Of a DNA stretch of 64,000 bases, positions 1 to 9,838 are shown piece after piece. The notes beneath the pieces were generated by a model. It was not told the origin of the DNA. It ran no database searches and was given only the letters and a program-made list of their open reading frames with translations. Position numbers and translations under genes: made by a program. Numbering within the stretch: position 1 is the first letter of the stretch; each line of letters starts with the position of its first letter. The stretch comes from Bradyrhizobium pachyrhizi. Lineage in GTDB: Bacteria; Pseudomonadota; Alphaproteobacteria; Rhizobiales; Xanthobacteraceae. The stretch spans positions 154,638 through 218,637 of the forward strand of contig NZ_LFIQ01000114.1 in assembly GCF_001189245.1 (NCBI RefSeq), given 5' to 3'.

Positions 1-1043
1 GCATGCTTCATCGCCTCGTTGATCGCGGTAGCGCCGACATCGAGCGCGCCGCGGAAGATGAAGGGGAAGCAGAGCACGTTGTTGACCTGGTTCGGAAAGT
101 CCGACCGTCCGGTGCAGATCATCGCGTCGGGACGCGCCAGACGCGCCTCATCCGGCATGATCTCCGGCACCGGATTGGCAAGCGCCATCACAAGCGGCTT
201 GTCGCCCATCTGCTTGACCATTTCGGGCTTGAGCACACCCGGCGCCGACAGGCCGATGAAGATGTCCGCGCCCGGAATGACGTCGGCGAGCACGCGTGCG
301 TCGGTCTTCTGGGTATAGACCGCCTTCCAGCGATCCATCGTGGTGTTGCGGCCCTCATAGACCACACCATCGATGTCGCAGACCCAGATGTTCTTGCGCT
401 GCGCCCCCATCGAGACCAGCAGATTGAGGGTTGCGATCGCGGCCGCGCCCGCGCCCGAACAGACGATCTTCACGTCAGAGAGTTGCTTGCCGTTCAACAA
501 CAGCCCGTTGACGATCGCGGCGGCGACGATGATCGCGGTGCCGTGCTGGTCGTCGTGGAAGACCGGGATCTTCATGCGCTCCTTGAGCTGCGCCTCGATC
601 TCGAAGCACTCAGGTCCGCGGATGTCCTCGAGATTGATGCCGCCGAAGGTCGGCTCCAGCGCGGCGACGGTCTCGACCACGCGCTCGATCGTGTCGGCCT
701 TGATCTCGATGTCGAACACGTCGATGCCGGCGAATTTCTTGAACAGCACCGCCTTGCCTTCCATGACGGGCTTGGACGCCAGCGGACCGATATTGCCGAG
801 ACCGAGCACCGCGGTCCCGTTCGAGACCACGGCGACCAGATTGGAGCGGGCAGTCAGCGTTGCCGCCTCGGCCGGGTTCTTGGCAATCTCGGTGCAGGCG
901 GCGGCGACGCCCGGCGAATAGGCCAGCGCCAGGTCTCGCTGGTTGGCAAGCGGCTTGATCGCCTGGATCTCGAGCTTGCCCGGCCGCGGCAGCCGGTGAT
1001 AGGCGAGCGCGGCGTTATGGAGTTCTTCAGACGATGACGACAT
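1..1043 (-). CDS. maeB: Malic enzyme, N-terminal part (gene runs off the window)
   Basis: Oxidative decarboxylation of malate to pyruvate with NAD(P)+, a cytosolic step that feeds gluconeogenesis and acetyl-CoA supply. About 347 residues are visible from the ATG at 1043; the rest lies left of base 1. Visible family motifs are [10 protein letters not shown] (41-50), the metal/substrate region [10 protein letters not shown] (161-170) and a dinucleotide-binding GAGAAA (about 197-202). Rhizobial enzymes of this size class usually carry a C-terminal phosphotransacetylase-like domain, which would be outside the window and cannot be confirmed. Cofactor preference (NAD or NADP) cannot be decided from what is visible. 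The 223 bp between this start and the divergent gene at 1267 must hold both promoters; no operator stands out. Confidence 0.93.
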   Translation of the reverse strand, partial: MSSSSEELHNAALAYHRLPRPGKLEIQAIKPLANQRDLALAYSPGVAAACTEIAKNPAEAATLTARSNLVAVVSNGTAVLGLGNIGPLASKPVMEGKAVLFKKFAGIDVFDIEIKADTIERVVETVAALEPTFGGINLEDIRGPECFEIEAQLKERMKIPVFHDDQHGTAIIVAAAIVNGLLLNGKQLSDVKIVCSGAGAAAIATLNLLVSMGAQRKNIWVCDIDGVVYEGRNTTMDRWKAVYTQKTDARVLADVIPGADIFIGLSAPGVLKPEMVKQMGDKPLVMALANPVPEIMPDEARLARPDAMICTGRSDFPNQVNNVLCFPFIFRGALDVGATAINEAMKH

Positions 1044-1266
1044 GCGTGCTCCCCGCGTTTCCGGCCCAAATTTCTTGTTTCTGTGCTAATTCAGGCGAAA
1101 GTCATTTGTCCGGCAAATCGAGCCGGATGTGAAGCATGTCCGGCCGCTTGGATGCAACATCGGATAATGTCCCCGTCAACAGGCCCGGGCCGGCCCGTTC
1201 GTGGATGCTGCACCTTCCGGCCGCGGATTGGCAATTTTTTCCCCTTGATCATCCGGAGTTGACCGA

Positions 1267-3258
1267 ATGAAGAAAATTCTGCTCGGCCTGATTGCCGTGG
1301 TTGTGATCGCGGCTGCCGGCTTCTTCGGTTTCGACTTCTATGCCCAGCGCCGGGTCACGCGCGACGTCGAGGCCGCCTTCGAGCAGGTCCGTGCCAGCGG
1401 CGCCAAGGCGAGCCACGGCAAGATCACGTTCGACGTTAAGAGCCGCACCCTGACGATCGCGGACGTCGCCACCGAGTCGGGGACGCAATCCCCGGTCAGC
1501 GTCAAGATTGCCAGTCTCACGATGACCGGCCTCGGTCAAACCGACGCGGCACGGGTCTCCGCCGGCAATGTCGAGTTCAGCGATGTCGAGATCGGCGTGG
1601 CAGGACCTACCCCGACGATCACCTCACTGACCTACAAGGCGCCGCGGATCACGGTGAAGGATTATTCCGGCCCCGCCAGCCTGCCCCAGCTTCCAGCCTC
1701 GTCGTCGATCTTCGAGCTGTACCGGTCCGCGTTCGGACTGCTTGCGAGCATCAACGCATCATCGGTCGCTGCGCCCAGCCTGACCGGAACGATGACCTTC
1801 AGTGCCGCCGCAAAAGCCGGCGACGGCGCCGGCGGCGAATTCGCCTATTCGGGCATCGCCATTGAAAACATGAAGGACGGAAAGATCGCGTCCAGCAAAA
1901 CCGACAAGGTTGTGTTCACGATCAACCAGCAGGCGGCAGGCAAGCCGATCAAAATGACCGGCGAGCTCGCCAATATCGCCGCGACCGATATCGACGTTGG
2001 CGCGATGGCGGCGATATTCGATCCGGGCAAGGCCAACGATGACAGGGAGTACCGGATCCAAGGACACGTTTCGGCCGGTCCTTATGTCATTACCGCTGCG
2101 CCCGGCGTGAACATGCGGATCGAGGGCGTGACCGTCGACGACACCAGGATCAATCCGTCACGGATGCAACTGCCGGCGCTGCTGGCAATGATCCCGCCGC
2201 AAGGGAGTCCGCCGCCGTCTGCCGCCCAGGCACGCGAACTGCTGGACAAGATCGCCGGCCTATATTCGGGCATCGGAATTGCAAATGCCGAGATGCATGG
2301 GCTCTCGGTCGAGACGCCGCAGGGCCCGCTCAAGCTCGCCTCGATGCGGTTCAACTTCGAACACGGCAAGATCGGCGAACTTGCGGTCGAGGGACTCGAT
2401 ACCCGTGCGCCGAACGGTCCCATCAAGGTCGGACGCTTTGCGCTGAAGTCGCTCGACGTCGCCAGCTTCATGCGGCTGTCGGCACAATTCGCCGCGCAGA
2501 AGCCGTCGGCCGAACAGGCGCTGGCGCTATTCCCGCTGATCGAAGGCGTCGAGGTCAAAGGCGTCGCGTCGCCCTACAAGGCCACCGGCAAGCCGGTCAA
2601 CATCGACGTCTTCAGTCTCGACTGGGGTCAGTTCGTCGGATCGATCCCGAGCAAGCTGCGGCTGACCGCGAAGCTGGCGGCACCGCTCGATGCGGCCGAT
2701 CCGCGGCAGCAACCGTTCGTCGCCGCCGGGATCGACCGGATGGCTGTCGACGCCGATCTCGGCGCTGTCTGGACCGAGACGTCGCGCGTGTTCGTGCTCG
2801 AGCCGGTCAAGCTCGACATGGCGGGCCTGCTGAATGCGTCGGCGAAGCTCTCGCTTGGCAACGTGCCGCGCGAGACCTTTTCGGCGAGCGCCGCAGAAGC
2901 CATGGGCGCGGCCGCGCAGATCGAAGCCGGCATGATCGAGCTCACGATTCACGACCTCGGCATCATCGACCTCGCTGTCGCCCAGTACGCCCGCACCCGG
3001 AACATCAGCCGCGACGAGGCGCGCAAGGTCATCCTCGACGCTATCAAGGCGCAAGGCGCCGAGATCGGCGGAGCCAATCCCGACGCCACCGCGCTCCTCA
3101 CCGCGATCGGCCAGTTCATCGAGACGCCGGGACAGACGCTGGTCATCAAGCTCACTCCGCGCGCGAAAGCGCCGGCGCTTCAGCTGATGCAGTTGCTCAA
3201 GACCGATCCGCAATCGGCGCTGGCGCAATTCCGGATCGAGGCCTCGACGGGGTTGTGA
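1267..3258 (+). CDS. Membrane-anchored protein of unknown function, 663 residues
   Basis: I do not recognise a named family. The protein starts with Met-Lys-Lys and a hydrophobic stretch at about residues 4-25, so it is probably an inner-membrane anchored periplasmic protein, or one with an uncleaved signal. The remainder is rich in beta-type patterns such as SRTLTIADV and SVKIASLTM. This repetitive lipid-groove-like texture recalls AsmA/DUF945-type proteins, but that is an impression and not an assignment. There is no cysteine-rich or enzymatic motif. It is monocistronic, divergent from malic enzyme and convergent with aspS. The ATG follows a GGAG at about 1255-1258. Codon use looks like that of the neighbouring core genes, so there is no sign of recent transfer. 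Confidence 0.8.
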   Translation: MKKILLGLIAVVVIAAAGFFGFDFYAQRRVTRDVEAAFEQVRASGAKASHGKITFDVKSRTLTIADVATESGTQSPVSVKIASLTMTGLGQTDAARVSAGNVEFSDVEIGVAGPTPTITSLTYKAPRITVKDYSGPASLPQLPASSSIFELYRSAFGLLASINASSVAAPSLTGTMTFSAAAKAGDGAGGEFAYSGIAIENMKDGKIASSKTDKVVFTINQQAAGKPIKMTGELANIAATDIDVGAMAAIFDPGKANDDREYRIQGHVSAGPYVITAAPGVNMRIEGVTVDDTRINPSRMQLPALLAMIPPQGSPPPSAAQARELLDKIAGLYSGIGIANAEMHGLSVETPQGPLKLASMRFNFEHGKIGELAVEGLDTRAPNGPIKVGRFALKSLDVASFMRLSAQFAAQKPSAEQALALFPLIEGVEVKGVASPYKATGKPVNIDVFSLDWGQFVGSIPSKLRLTAKLAAPLDAADPRQQPFVAAGIDRMAVDADLGAVWTETSRVFVLEPVKLDMAGLLNASAKLSLGNVPRETFSASAAEAMGAAAQIEAGMIELTIHDLGIIDLAVAQYARTRNISRDEARKVILDAIKAQGAEIGGANPDATALLTAIGQFIETPGQTLVIKLTPRAKAPALQLMQLLKTDPQSALAQFRIEASTGL

Positions 3259-3263
3259 TTCCC

Positions 3264-3353
3264 GTAGCCCGGATGGAGCGAAGCGCAATCCGGGAACAGC
3301 GTCGCCGCAGGAGAGACCCGCCCCGGATTTCGCTTTCGCTCCATCCGGGCTAC
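3264..3353. repeat. Long inverted repeat between convergent genes
   Basis: Two perfect 19-bp arms (3264-3282 and 3335-3353) begin and end with GTAGCCCGGATGG / CCATCCGGGCTAC and enclose about 50 bp. It sits between the stop of the 663-residue protein and the stop of aspS. The sequence type is one I recall as a common dispersed Bradyrhizobium intergenic palindrome. At this position it could act as a bidirectional transcription terminator, although there is no T-run. Confidence 0.75.
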
Positions 3354-3370
3354 GCACCTCTCCTGCCCGC

Positions 3371-5146
3371 CTAACCCTTCGCCGGCAGGTTGGTGCGGAT
3401 GTGAAGCTCCTTGAGCTGCTTCGGGGTTGCTTCCGACGGCGCGCCCATCAGCAAGTCCATGGCCTGCTGGTTCATCGGGAACAGCGAGATCTCGCGCAGA
3501 TTGTTGGTGCCGCAGAGCAGCATCACGATGCGGTCGAGGCCTGCCGCCATGCCGCCATGCGGCGGGGCGCCGTACTGGAACGCACGGTACATGCCGCCGA
3601 AGCGATCGATGACCTCCTGCTCGCCATAGCCTGCGATCTCGAACGCCTTCACCATCGCTTCCGGCTTGTGGTTGCGGATGCCGCCGGAGGCGATCTCGTA
3701 GCCGTTGCAGGCGATGTCGTACTGGAACGCCTTGATGGTCAGCGGGTCCTGCGACGTCAGCGCGTCGAGGCCGCCCTGCGGCATCGAGAACGGGTTGTGC
3801 GAGAAGTCGACCTTCTTGTTCTCCTCGTCATACTCGTACATCGGGAAGTCGACGATCCAGGCGAGCTCGAACCGGTCCTTGTCGATCAGGTTCAATTCCT
3901 CGCCGAGCTTGGTGCGCGCGAGACCCGCGAACTTCCAGAATTTCTCGGGATCGCCGGCGACAAAGAACGCGGCATCGCCTTCCTTGAGGCCGAGCTGGTC
4001 GCGGATCGCTGCCGTGCGCTCCGCTCCGATGTTGTTCGCCAGGGGACCCGCGCCCTCGCCGCCCTCGCGCCACATGATGTAGCCGAGGCCGGGCTGGCCT
4101 TCGCCCTGCGCCCACGAGTTCATGCGGTCGCAGAACGCGCGGCTGCCGCCGCCGGTACCCGGGATCGCCCAGACCTGGTTCTTCGGGTCCTCCAGCATGC
4201 GTGCGAACACCTTGAAGCCGGAGCCGCGGAAGTGCTCGGAGACTTCCTGCATTACGATCTTGTTGCGCAAATCGGGCTTGTCGGAGCCGTATTTGCGCAC
4301 GGCCTCCGCAAACGGAATCCGCGGCCAGTTCTTCGTGACCGGCTTGCCCTTGGCAAAATCCTCGAACACACCGGTGATCACGGGCTCCATCGCCGCGAAC
4401 ACGTCGTCCTGGGTGACGAAGCTCATCTCGACGTCGAGCTGATAGAACTCGCCCGGCAGACGGTCGGCGCGCGGGTCCTCGTCGCGGAAGCACGGCGCGA
4501 TCTGGAAGTAGCGGTCGAAGCCCGACATCATCAACAGCTGCTTGTACTGCTGCGGCGCCTGCGGCAGCGCGTAGAACTTGCCGGGATGGATGCGCGACGG
4601 CACCAGGAAGTCGCGCGCGCCTTCCGGCGAGGACGCCGTCAGGATCGGGGTCTGGAATTCGAAGAAGCCCTGCTCCTTCATCCGCTTGCGCATGGAATCG
4701 ACCACCGCGCCGCGGGTCATGATGTTCTGGTGCAGCTTCTCGCGACGCAGGTCGAGGAAGCGGTATTTCAGCCTGATATCTTCGGGATATTCCTGCTCGC
4801 CGAACACCGGCAGCGGCAGTTCGGCGGCCGGGCCCAGCACCTCGATCTCCTTGATGTAGACCTCGACCATGCCGGTCGGCAGTTCCGGGTTGTCGGTGCC
4901 GGCGGGACGGCGGCGCACCTTGCCGTCGATCCGCACCACCCATTCGGAGCGGAACTTCTCGACCTCGGCGAATGCCGGCGAGTCCGGATCGGCCACGCAT
5001 TGGGTGATGCCGTAATGGTCGCGCAGATCGACGAACAGCACGCCGCCATGGTCGCGGACCCGGTGAACCCAACCCGAAAGCCGGACCGTCTGGTCGATAT
5101 CGCCCTCTCGGAGCGCGCCGCATGTGTGTGACCGGTAGCGATGCAT
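3371..5146 (-). CDS. aspS: Aspartyl-tRNA synthetase
   Basis: Charges tRNA-Asp, and in bacteria lacking AsnRS also mischarges tRNA-Asn for GatCAB amidation. The length of 591 residues is normal for a bacterial-type AspRS with an inserted GAD domain. The N-terminal OB-fold anticodon-binding domain carries [20 protein letters not shown]. Class II motif 2 is [10 protein letters not shown] and motif 3 is [11 protein letters not shown] near residue 532. The start MHRYRSHTC is typical of the family. The gene is convergent with 1267-3258 and divergent from selO, which lies about 200 bp away. Alphaproteobacterial AspRS of this type is normally non-discriminating; that is family knowledge and is not visible here. 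Confidence 0.98.
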   Translation of the reverse strand: MHRYRSHTCGALREGDIDQTVRLSGWVHRVRDHGGVLFVDLRDHYGITQCVADPDSPAFAEVEKFRSEWVVRIDGKVRRRPAGTDNPELPTGMVEVYIKEIEVLGPAAELPLPVFGEQEYPEDIRLKYRFLDLRREKLHQNIMTRGAVVDSMRKRMKEQGFFEFQTPILTASSPEGARDFLVPSRIHPGKFYALPQAPQQYKQLLMMSGFDRYFQIAPCFRDEDPRADRLPGEFYQLDVEMSFVTQDDVFAAMEPVITGVFEDFAKGKPVTKNWPRIPFAEAVRKYGSDKPDLRNKIVMQEVSEHFRGSGFKVFARMLEDPKNQVWAIPGTGGGSRAFCDRMNSWAQGEGQPGLGYIMWREGGEGAGPLANNIGAERTAAIRDQLGLKEGDAAFFVAGDPEKFWKFAGLARTKLGEELNLIDKDRFELAWIVDFPMYEYDEENKKVDFSHNPFSMPQGGLDALTSQDPLTIKAFQYDIACNGYEIASGGIRNHKPEAMVKAFEIAGYGEQEVIDRFGGMYRAFQYGAPPHGGMAAGLDRIVMLLCGTNNLREISLFPMNQQAMDLLMGAPSEATPKQLKELHIRTNLPAKG

Positions 5147-5346
5147 AGTCGTTCCAAAAACTGATGTCGGAGGAGAATCGCGATAGGAAACTTCCTATCC
5201 GAAGGCGCTGGGTTTACCCGAGCCCGCTCGGGGCGGCAACCAAGGGAACGCCCGCTTTTGGCCCGAAACTGCAGATTTTGCTGCGATCCGGCGCCAGGTG
5301 GGCGCCAATCGTTTGCCTATTCGGCCCGCGAGCCTATCTTCGGGAT

Positions 5347-6819
5347 ATGACCATCCATTTCCCGTTCCAGAACACCTATTCGGCGCTGCCGGCGAACTTT
5401 TTCGCCCGCGTCGCGCCGACCCCGGTCGCCGCCCCCCGGCTGATCAAGCTGAACCGGCCGCTCGCGGTCCAGCTCGGGCTGGACCCTGACCTGCTTTCGA
5501 CGCCGGAGGGCGCCGAAATCCTTGCCGGAAAGCGGCTGCCTGACGGCGCCGACCCGATCGCAATGGCCTATGCCGGCCATCAATTCGGGCACTTTGTTCC
5601 GCAGCTCGGCGACGGCCGCGCCATCCTGCTCGGCGAGGTCATCGACAAGGAGGGCGTTCGCCGTGACATCCAGCTCAAGGGATCCGGCCCAACCCCGTTC
5701 TCCCGCCGCGGCGACGGCCGCGCCGCCCTTGGTCCGGTCTTGCGCGAATACATCGTCAGCGAGGCGATGTTCGCTTTGGGCATCCCGACCACCCGCTCGC
5801 TCGCCGCCGTCGTCACCGGCGAGCCCGTGATGCGCGAGACCGCGCTGCCCGGCGCGGTGCTGACCCGCGTCGCGGCGAGTCACATCCGCGTCGGCACCTT
5901 CCAGTTCTTCGCCGCCCGCGGCGACACCGACGGCGTGCGCGCGCTCGCCGACCATGTCATCGCCAGGCACTATCCCGAGCTGAAGGACGCCGCCCAGCCC
6001 TATCACGCCCTGCTCGCCGGCGTCGTGGCACGGCAGGCCGCCCTGGTCGCGCGCTGGCTCCTGGTCGGCTTCATCCACGGCGTGATGAATACCGACAACA
6101 CCTCGATCTCGGGCGAGACCATCGATTACGGTCCCTGCGCCTTCCTCGACACCTACAACCCGGCGCAGGTGTTCTCATCGATCGACGAGATGGGCCGCTA
6201 CGCCTATGCCAACCAGCCGCGCATCGCGTTGTGGAATCTGACCCGGCTCGCCGAATGCCTGCTGCCGCTGTTCGCGGACGAGCAGGAGAAGGCGATCGAG
6301 CAGGCGCAGGTGATCCTCGGCGAATTCCCTGAAAAGTTCACCGCGGCCTACAACACCGGGCTGCGCGCCAAGGTCGGCCTCTTCACCGCGCGCGACGGTG
6401 ACGAGGCGCTGATCCAGGATCTGCTGGACGCGATGGCCAAGAACGCGGCCGACTTCACGCTGACCTTCCGCCATCTCGGCGAGGCCGCAAGCGATGACGC
6501 CGCCGACGTCCGCGCGCAGTTCACCGATCCCGCGGCGTTCGACGAATGGGCCGCCCGCTGGCGCGCCCGCCTCGCGCTTGAGCCGCAAGCGCCGGCCGAA
6601 CGCAAGGCCGCGATGCAGGCGGTCAATCCGGCCTTCATCCCGCGCAACCACCGGATCGAGGCGGTGATTGCGGCTGCGGTGAACTCGGATGACTACGCGC
6701 CGTTCGAGGAACTGCTGACGGTGCTGGCCAAGCCCTATGAGGACCAGCCGCAGTTCGCAGCCTACGCCGATCCGCCACTCCCCGAGCAGCGCGTGACGCA
6801 GACATTCTGCGGGACGTGA
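5347..6819 (+). CDS. selO: SelO/YdiU protein adenylyltransferase (pseudokinase fold)
   Basis: Members of this family transfer AMP from ATP to protein hydroxyl groups and have been linked to redox and oxidative stress. I chose the ATG at 5347, giving 490 residues starting MTIHFPFQNTY, because this is where family homology begins. An upstream in-frame start at 5164 would add 61 non-conserved residues. Diagnostic blocks are GHQFGHFVPQLGDGRA (about 77-92), QLKGSGPTPFSRRGDGRA (about 109-126), and HGVMNTDNTSISGETIDYGP with the inverted kinase-like active site Asn/Asp (about 240-260). There is no selenocysteine at the C-terminus, as usual for bacterial members. The stop lies 15 bp from the convergent oxidoreductase gene. 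Confidence 0.95.
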   Translation: MTIHFPFQNTYSALPANFFARVAPTPVAAPRLIKLNRPLAVQLGLDPDLLSTPEGAEILAGKRLPDGADPIAMAYAGHQFGHFVPQLGDGRAILLGEVIDKEGVRRDIQLKGSGPTPFSRRGDGRAALGPVLREYIVSEAMFALGIPTTRSLAAVVTGEPVMRETALPGAVLTRVAASHIRVGTFQFFAARGDTDGVRALADHVIARHYPELKDAAQPYHALLAGVVARQAALVARWLLVGFIHGVMNTDNTSISGETIDYGPCAFLDTYNPAQVFSSIDEMGRYAYANQPRIALWNLTRLAECLLPLFADEQEKAIEQAQVILGEFPEKFTAAYNTGLRAKVGLFTARDGDEALIQDLLDAMAKNAADFTLTFRHLGEAASDDAADVRAQFTDPAAFDEWAARWRARLALEPQAPAERKAAMQAVNPAFIPRNHRIEAVIAAAVNSDDYAPFEELLTVLAKPYEDQPQFAAYADPPLPEQRVTQTFCGT

Positions 6820-6834
6820 ACCCATCCTGCGCAT

Positions 6835-7824
6835 TCACACCGTCACCACGATCTTGCCCAACTGCGTGTTCGACTCCAGGTACCGGTGCGCGTCGACGAT
6901 CTCCTCGAACGGAAACGTCCTGGCGATGATCGGCCTCAAGGCGCCGTCCGCAAGCCCGTCGAGGATGAACGCCTTCGCCGCGGCAAGCCGCGCGGGATCG
7001 CGCACGATCTCGTGCACGAGGTAGCCGCGCAGGGTCAGGCTCTTGCCGAGCACGTTGGCGAGCGGAAACGGCGTCGGCTCAGGACTGAGTCCACCATATT
7101 CGATCAGGATGCCGCCGGGTGCCATCGATGCCGTCAGCGGCACGAAGGCGGGGCCGCCGACGGCATCGAGCACCACGCGCACGCCGTTCGGTCCCGCGAT
7201 CTGCTCCAGCCTTGATTGCAAATCTTGCTCCGCCGACGCGATCACGTGCGTCGCGCCGGCCTCGCGCAGCGCCTGCGCCTTGGCCGATGTCCGCGTCACC
7301 GCAATCGGGACCGCGCCGACACGGTTGGCGACCTGGATCGCCGCGAGCCCGACGCTGCTCGACGCCGCTGTGATGACGACGAACTCGCCTCGCCCGAGCC
7401 TTGCAAGATCGACCAGCGCACCGAACGCGGTGAGGTACTGCATCCACACCGCAGCCGCCGTTTCAAAACCGAGCGCGGGTGGATGCTTGACGACAAGCTC
7501 CGCCGGAAAGGTCGCGAGCTCGGCATGGGCAGGCCAGCGCACCATCGAGACCGGCGGCACAATGCTCACGGCATCGCCCGGCGCAAATCCTTCGACGTCC
7601 TCGCCGATCGCCGCGACAATCCCGGCGACTTCCAGCCCGAGGCCGGACGGCAGCGTCGCGGTCTCGATATAGCTGCCCCGGCGCAGCGAGGCCTCGGCGC
7701 GGTTGAGCCCCAGCGCCTTGCTGCGGATCTGAACCTCGCCGCGGGCCGGCGGCGCAATCGCGATCTCCTCGATGCGCAGCACCTCGGGACCACCATGCTG
7801 GTGAAAGCGGACGACACGGGCCAT
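6835..7824 (-). CDS. Quinone oxidoreductase-like MDR-family dehydrogenase
   Basis: NAD(P)H-dependent oxidoreductase of the medium-chain dehydrogenase/reductase superfamily, 329 residues from the ATG at 7824 (MARVVRFHQHGGPEVL). The N-terminal GroES-like domain lacks the CxxC zinc-lobe cysteines and the GHE catalytic-zinc motif, so this is a zinc-free zeta-crystallin/quinone reductase type. The nucleotide-binding Rossmann segment is AASSSVGLAAIQVANRVGA. An in-frame ATG-equivalent at 7842 would add six residues, but the 7824 start matches family N-termini. It is divergent from a LysR gene across about 100 bp, an arrangement that usually means the LysR protein controls this gene. The substrate is unknown. 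Confidence 0.9.
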   Translation of the reverse strand: MARVVRFHQHGGPEVLRIEEIAIAPPARGEVQIRSKALGLNRAEASLRRGSYIETATLPSGLGLEVAGIVAAIGEDVEGFAPGDAVSIVPPVSMVRWPAHAELATFPAELVVKHPPALGFETAAAVWMQYLTAFGALVDLARLGRGEFVVITAASSSVGLAAIQVANRVGAVPIAVTRTSAKAQALREAGATHVIASAEQDLQSRLEQIAGPNGVRVVLDAVGGPAFVPLTASMAPGGILIEYGGLSPEPTPFPLANVLGKSLTLRGYLVHEIVRDPARLAAAKAFILDGLADGALRPIIARTFPFEEIVDAHRYLESNTQLGKIVVTV

Positions 7825-7925
7825 GGGCGAACTCCAAAACAATTGAATGGAATGTCGCTATGCCCGGCGGCGATCCCCGGATAAATCACCCGGTAGTTCC
7901 GACAATCGAAACCAGGAGTTTTGAA

Positions 7926-8825
7926 TTGGATCGCCTCACCAGCATGGCCGTCTTCGTCAGGGCGGTCGATCTCGGCTCGTTCGCGGCCGCCGCCGATGCG
8001 CTCGAGATGTCGGCCCCGATGGTCGGCAAGCATGTGCGCTTCCTCGAACAACGGCTCGGCGTCCGCCTGCTCCATCGCACCACGCGCCGGCAGAGCCTGA
8101 CCGATTCAGGGCAAGCCTATTACGAGCGCTGCCGCATCGTGCTCGGCGAGGCCGAGGCCGCCGACGCGCTCGCCTCCGATCAATCGTCGCAGCCGCGCGG
8201 GCGGCTGCGGGTGACGATGCCGTCGCTGCTCGGCCGCTACTGCATCGTCCCCACGCTGCTGAAGCTCGCGCAGAAATATCCCGCGCTCGAGCTCGATCTC
8301 GCGTTCGGTGATCCGATCGCCGATCTGATGGAGGGCGGTTACGACCTTGCGATCAGGACCGGCGAGCTCAACGAGCAATCCGGCGTGATCGCGCGGCGCA
8401 TCGCGCTCCAGCGCATGGTGGTGTGCGGCTCGCGCACCTATCTGAAGGCCCATGGCAGGCCGCGCACGCTCGACGAACTCGGCCGGCACCAGGCGATCGT
8501 CTACCGCCGCTCGGGCCGCGTTCGCCCCTGGCTGTTTCCGCGCGACGGTCTTGCGCCGCACGAGGTCTGGCCGGCCGGGCGGCTCAGGCTCGACGACCTC
8601 GAAGCCATCGCGGATGCCGCAGCGAGCGGCATGGGGCTGGCGTGGCTGCCCTCCTGGCTGGTGCGTGAACGCCTCGACACCGGCGCGCTGGTCCGCGTTC
8701 TCGGCGACAACGGGGAATTTCCCTACGATTGCCACGCGCTGTGGCTGCCGACGCCGCGATTGCCACTCAAGGTCCGGCTCGCGGTGGATGCACTCGCAGC
8801 CGCGCTGCCGAAGCTCGTGGCGTAG
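7926..8825 (+). CDS. LysR-family transcriptional regulator
   Basis: DNA-binding regulator with an N-terminal winged HTH (residues about 1-60, MDRLTSMAVFVRAVDLGSFA, then APMVGKHVRFLEQRLGVRLL) and a C-terminal periplasmic-binding-fold effector domain, 299 residues. I place the start at the TTG at 7926, because an AGGAG lies at 7914-7918 with 7-nt spacing and LDRLTSMAVF is the canonical family start. An upstream ATG at 7860 would add 22 unlikely residues. It is divergently transcribed from the MDR oxidoreductase, which is its probable target. The effector is unknown. Confidence 0.93.
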   Translation: MDRLTSMAVFVRAVDLGSFAAAADALEMSAPMVGKHVRFLEQRLGVRLLHRTTRRQSLTDSGQAYYERCRIVLGEAEAADALASDQSSQPRGRLRVTMPSLLGRYCIVPTLLKLAQKYPALELDLAFGDPIADLMEGGYDLAIRTGELNEQSGVIARRIALQRMVVCGSRTYLKAHGRPRTLDELGRHQAIVYRRSGRVRPWLFPRDGLAPHEVWPAGRLRLDDLEAIADAAASGMGLAWLPSWLVRERLDTGALVRVLGDNGEFPYDCHALWLPTPRLPLKVRLAVDALAAALPKLVA

Positions 8826-8942
8826 CGCCGCGCCCCCGATTTGTTTGCAACGATTTCGCGCGCGCATCGTTGGCCGGTCAGCGCGGAACGGGCGGCCTCG
8901 TCCGATCCAGGTTCCGTGCCGCCGTGATGATGGAGCGCCAGC

Positions 8943-9146
8943 ATGAACCAGCGCGATGACGACCTGAAAACCGCGATCGAGCGCAGCAACCCGAACGGCG
9001 TCGAGCCGCCCTTCTCCGAGGACGATCTGCAGCGCCGGCAACTCGGGCCGCGCGGCGTGCCCGGGCAACCGGACCCGGCGAAGATGACGCCACAACGCGC
9101 CAAGAAGACGCCGATCGATTCCGGTTCCGGCGGCCACACCGCCTGA
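8943..9146 (+). CDS. Small hydrophilic protein of unknown function, 67 residues
   Basis: A 67-residue polar protein (MNQRDDDLKTAIERSNPNG...) with no cysteines or membrane segment, rich in Pro, Gln, Arg and Asp, probably largely disordered. A GGAG at about 8931-8934 is well placed before the ATG. It lies 36 bp upstream of the YciE-type gene on the same strand, so the two probably form one transcript. Similar short proteins are known to accompany general-stress genes in Rhizobiales; that link is an inference from context. Confidence 0.65.
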   Translation: MNQRDDDLKTAIERSNPNGVEPPFSEDDLQRRQLGPRGVPGQPDPAKMTPQRAKKTPIDSGSGGHTA

Positions 9147-9182
9147 ACGCCGAAACAACGAAGAAACGAGAAGGATTCCACG

Positions 9183-9677
9183 ATGAAGATCACCAGCTTC
9201 AAGGACATGTATGTCGCCGAGCTTCAGGAACTCGCAAGCGTCGAGGAGCAGCTCGCCGTGGCGCTGGCGCGGATGGCAGAGATCGCCTCGCATCCGTCGC
9301 TCAAGGATGCGTTCAGCCGCCATCACCGCGAGACCATCGTGCAGGGCGAGCGGTTGAAGTCGCTGCTGCGGATGCACGGGGCCGATCCGCTTGAGCACAC
9401 CGACCAGGCCATGCAGGCGCTGATCCACGAGACCGCCAAGATGGTTTCGCTGCTGCCCGACGACAATCTGCGCGATGCCGGCCTCGTCGCGTCGGCGCAG
9501 AAGCTCGAGCACTACGAGATCGCCGCCTATGGCAGCGCGGCCGCCCTCGCCGGCCAGCTCAATCTGCGCGACGATCAGCGGCTGCTGCACGACAGTCTCG
9601 AGGAAGAGCGGCACGTCGACACGCTGCTGACGGCGCTCGCCAAGGGCGAGATCAACCAGGACGCGCTCGCCGCGTGA
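9183..9677 (+). CDS. YciE/YciF (DUF892) ferritin-like protein
   Basis: A 164-residue four-helix bundle of the DUF892 family, whose members have a ferritin-like di-iron site and are induced by osmotic, desiccation or oxidative stress. Candidate metal ligands are the Glu residues in ELQELASVEEQL (about 13-24), His/Glu in HHRETIV (about 47-53), the KLEHYEIAAYG helix (about 104-114) and EEERHVD (about 140-146). The start ATG follows AAGGA. It probably shares a transcript with the 67-residue gene 36 bp upstream and is followed by OsmC, another stress gene, about 160 bp downstream. Confidence 0.9.
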   Translation: MKITSFKDMYVAELQELASVEEQLAVALARMAEIASHPSLKDAFSRHHRETIVQGERLKSLLRMHGADPLEHTDQAMQALIHETAKMVSLLPDDNLRDAGLVASAQKLEHYEIAAYGSAAALAGQLNLRDDQRLLHDSLEEERHVDTLLTALAKGEINQDALAA

Positions 9678-9838
9678 CGCCGCAGGCTCTACTCATCCTA
9701 CGCATCTACGCGCGCGGGAAAAATGCTGCTGAAAAATTCGCGCTTCGCGGAGTTGCTGTCGTTTTTATCCCGCGACTATTGCCCTGCGTGAGTCGTTCGA
9801 TCAGCCTCTCATGATCGATGCCATGGGGAAGACGAACG

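Noticed and set aside
3401..5131. Long open frame on the plus strand (about 576 codons) across aspS
   Set aside because: Antisense to aspS; arises from high third-position GC. No ribosome binding site and an Arg/His/Leu-rich composition.
5164..5346. Longer N-terminus of SelO
   Set aside because: The extra 61 residues are Arg/Pro-rich with no family match; ATG at 5347 fits.
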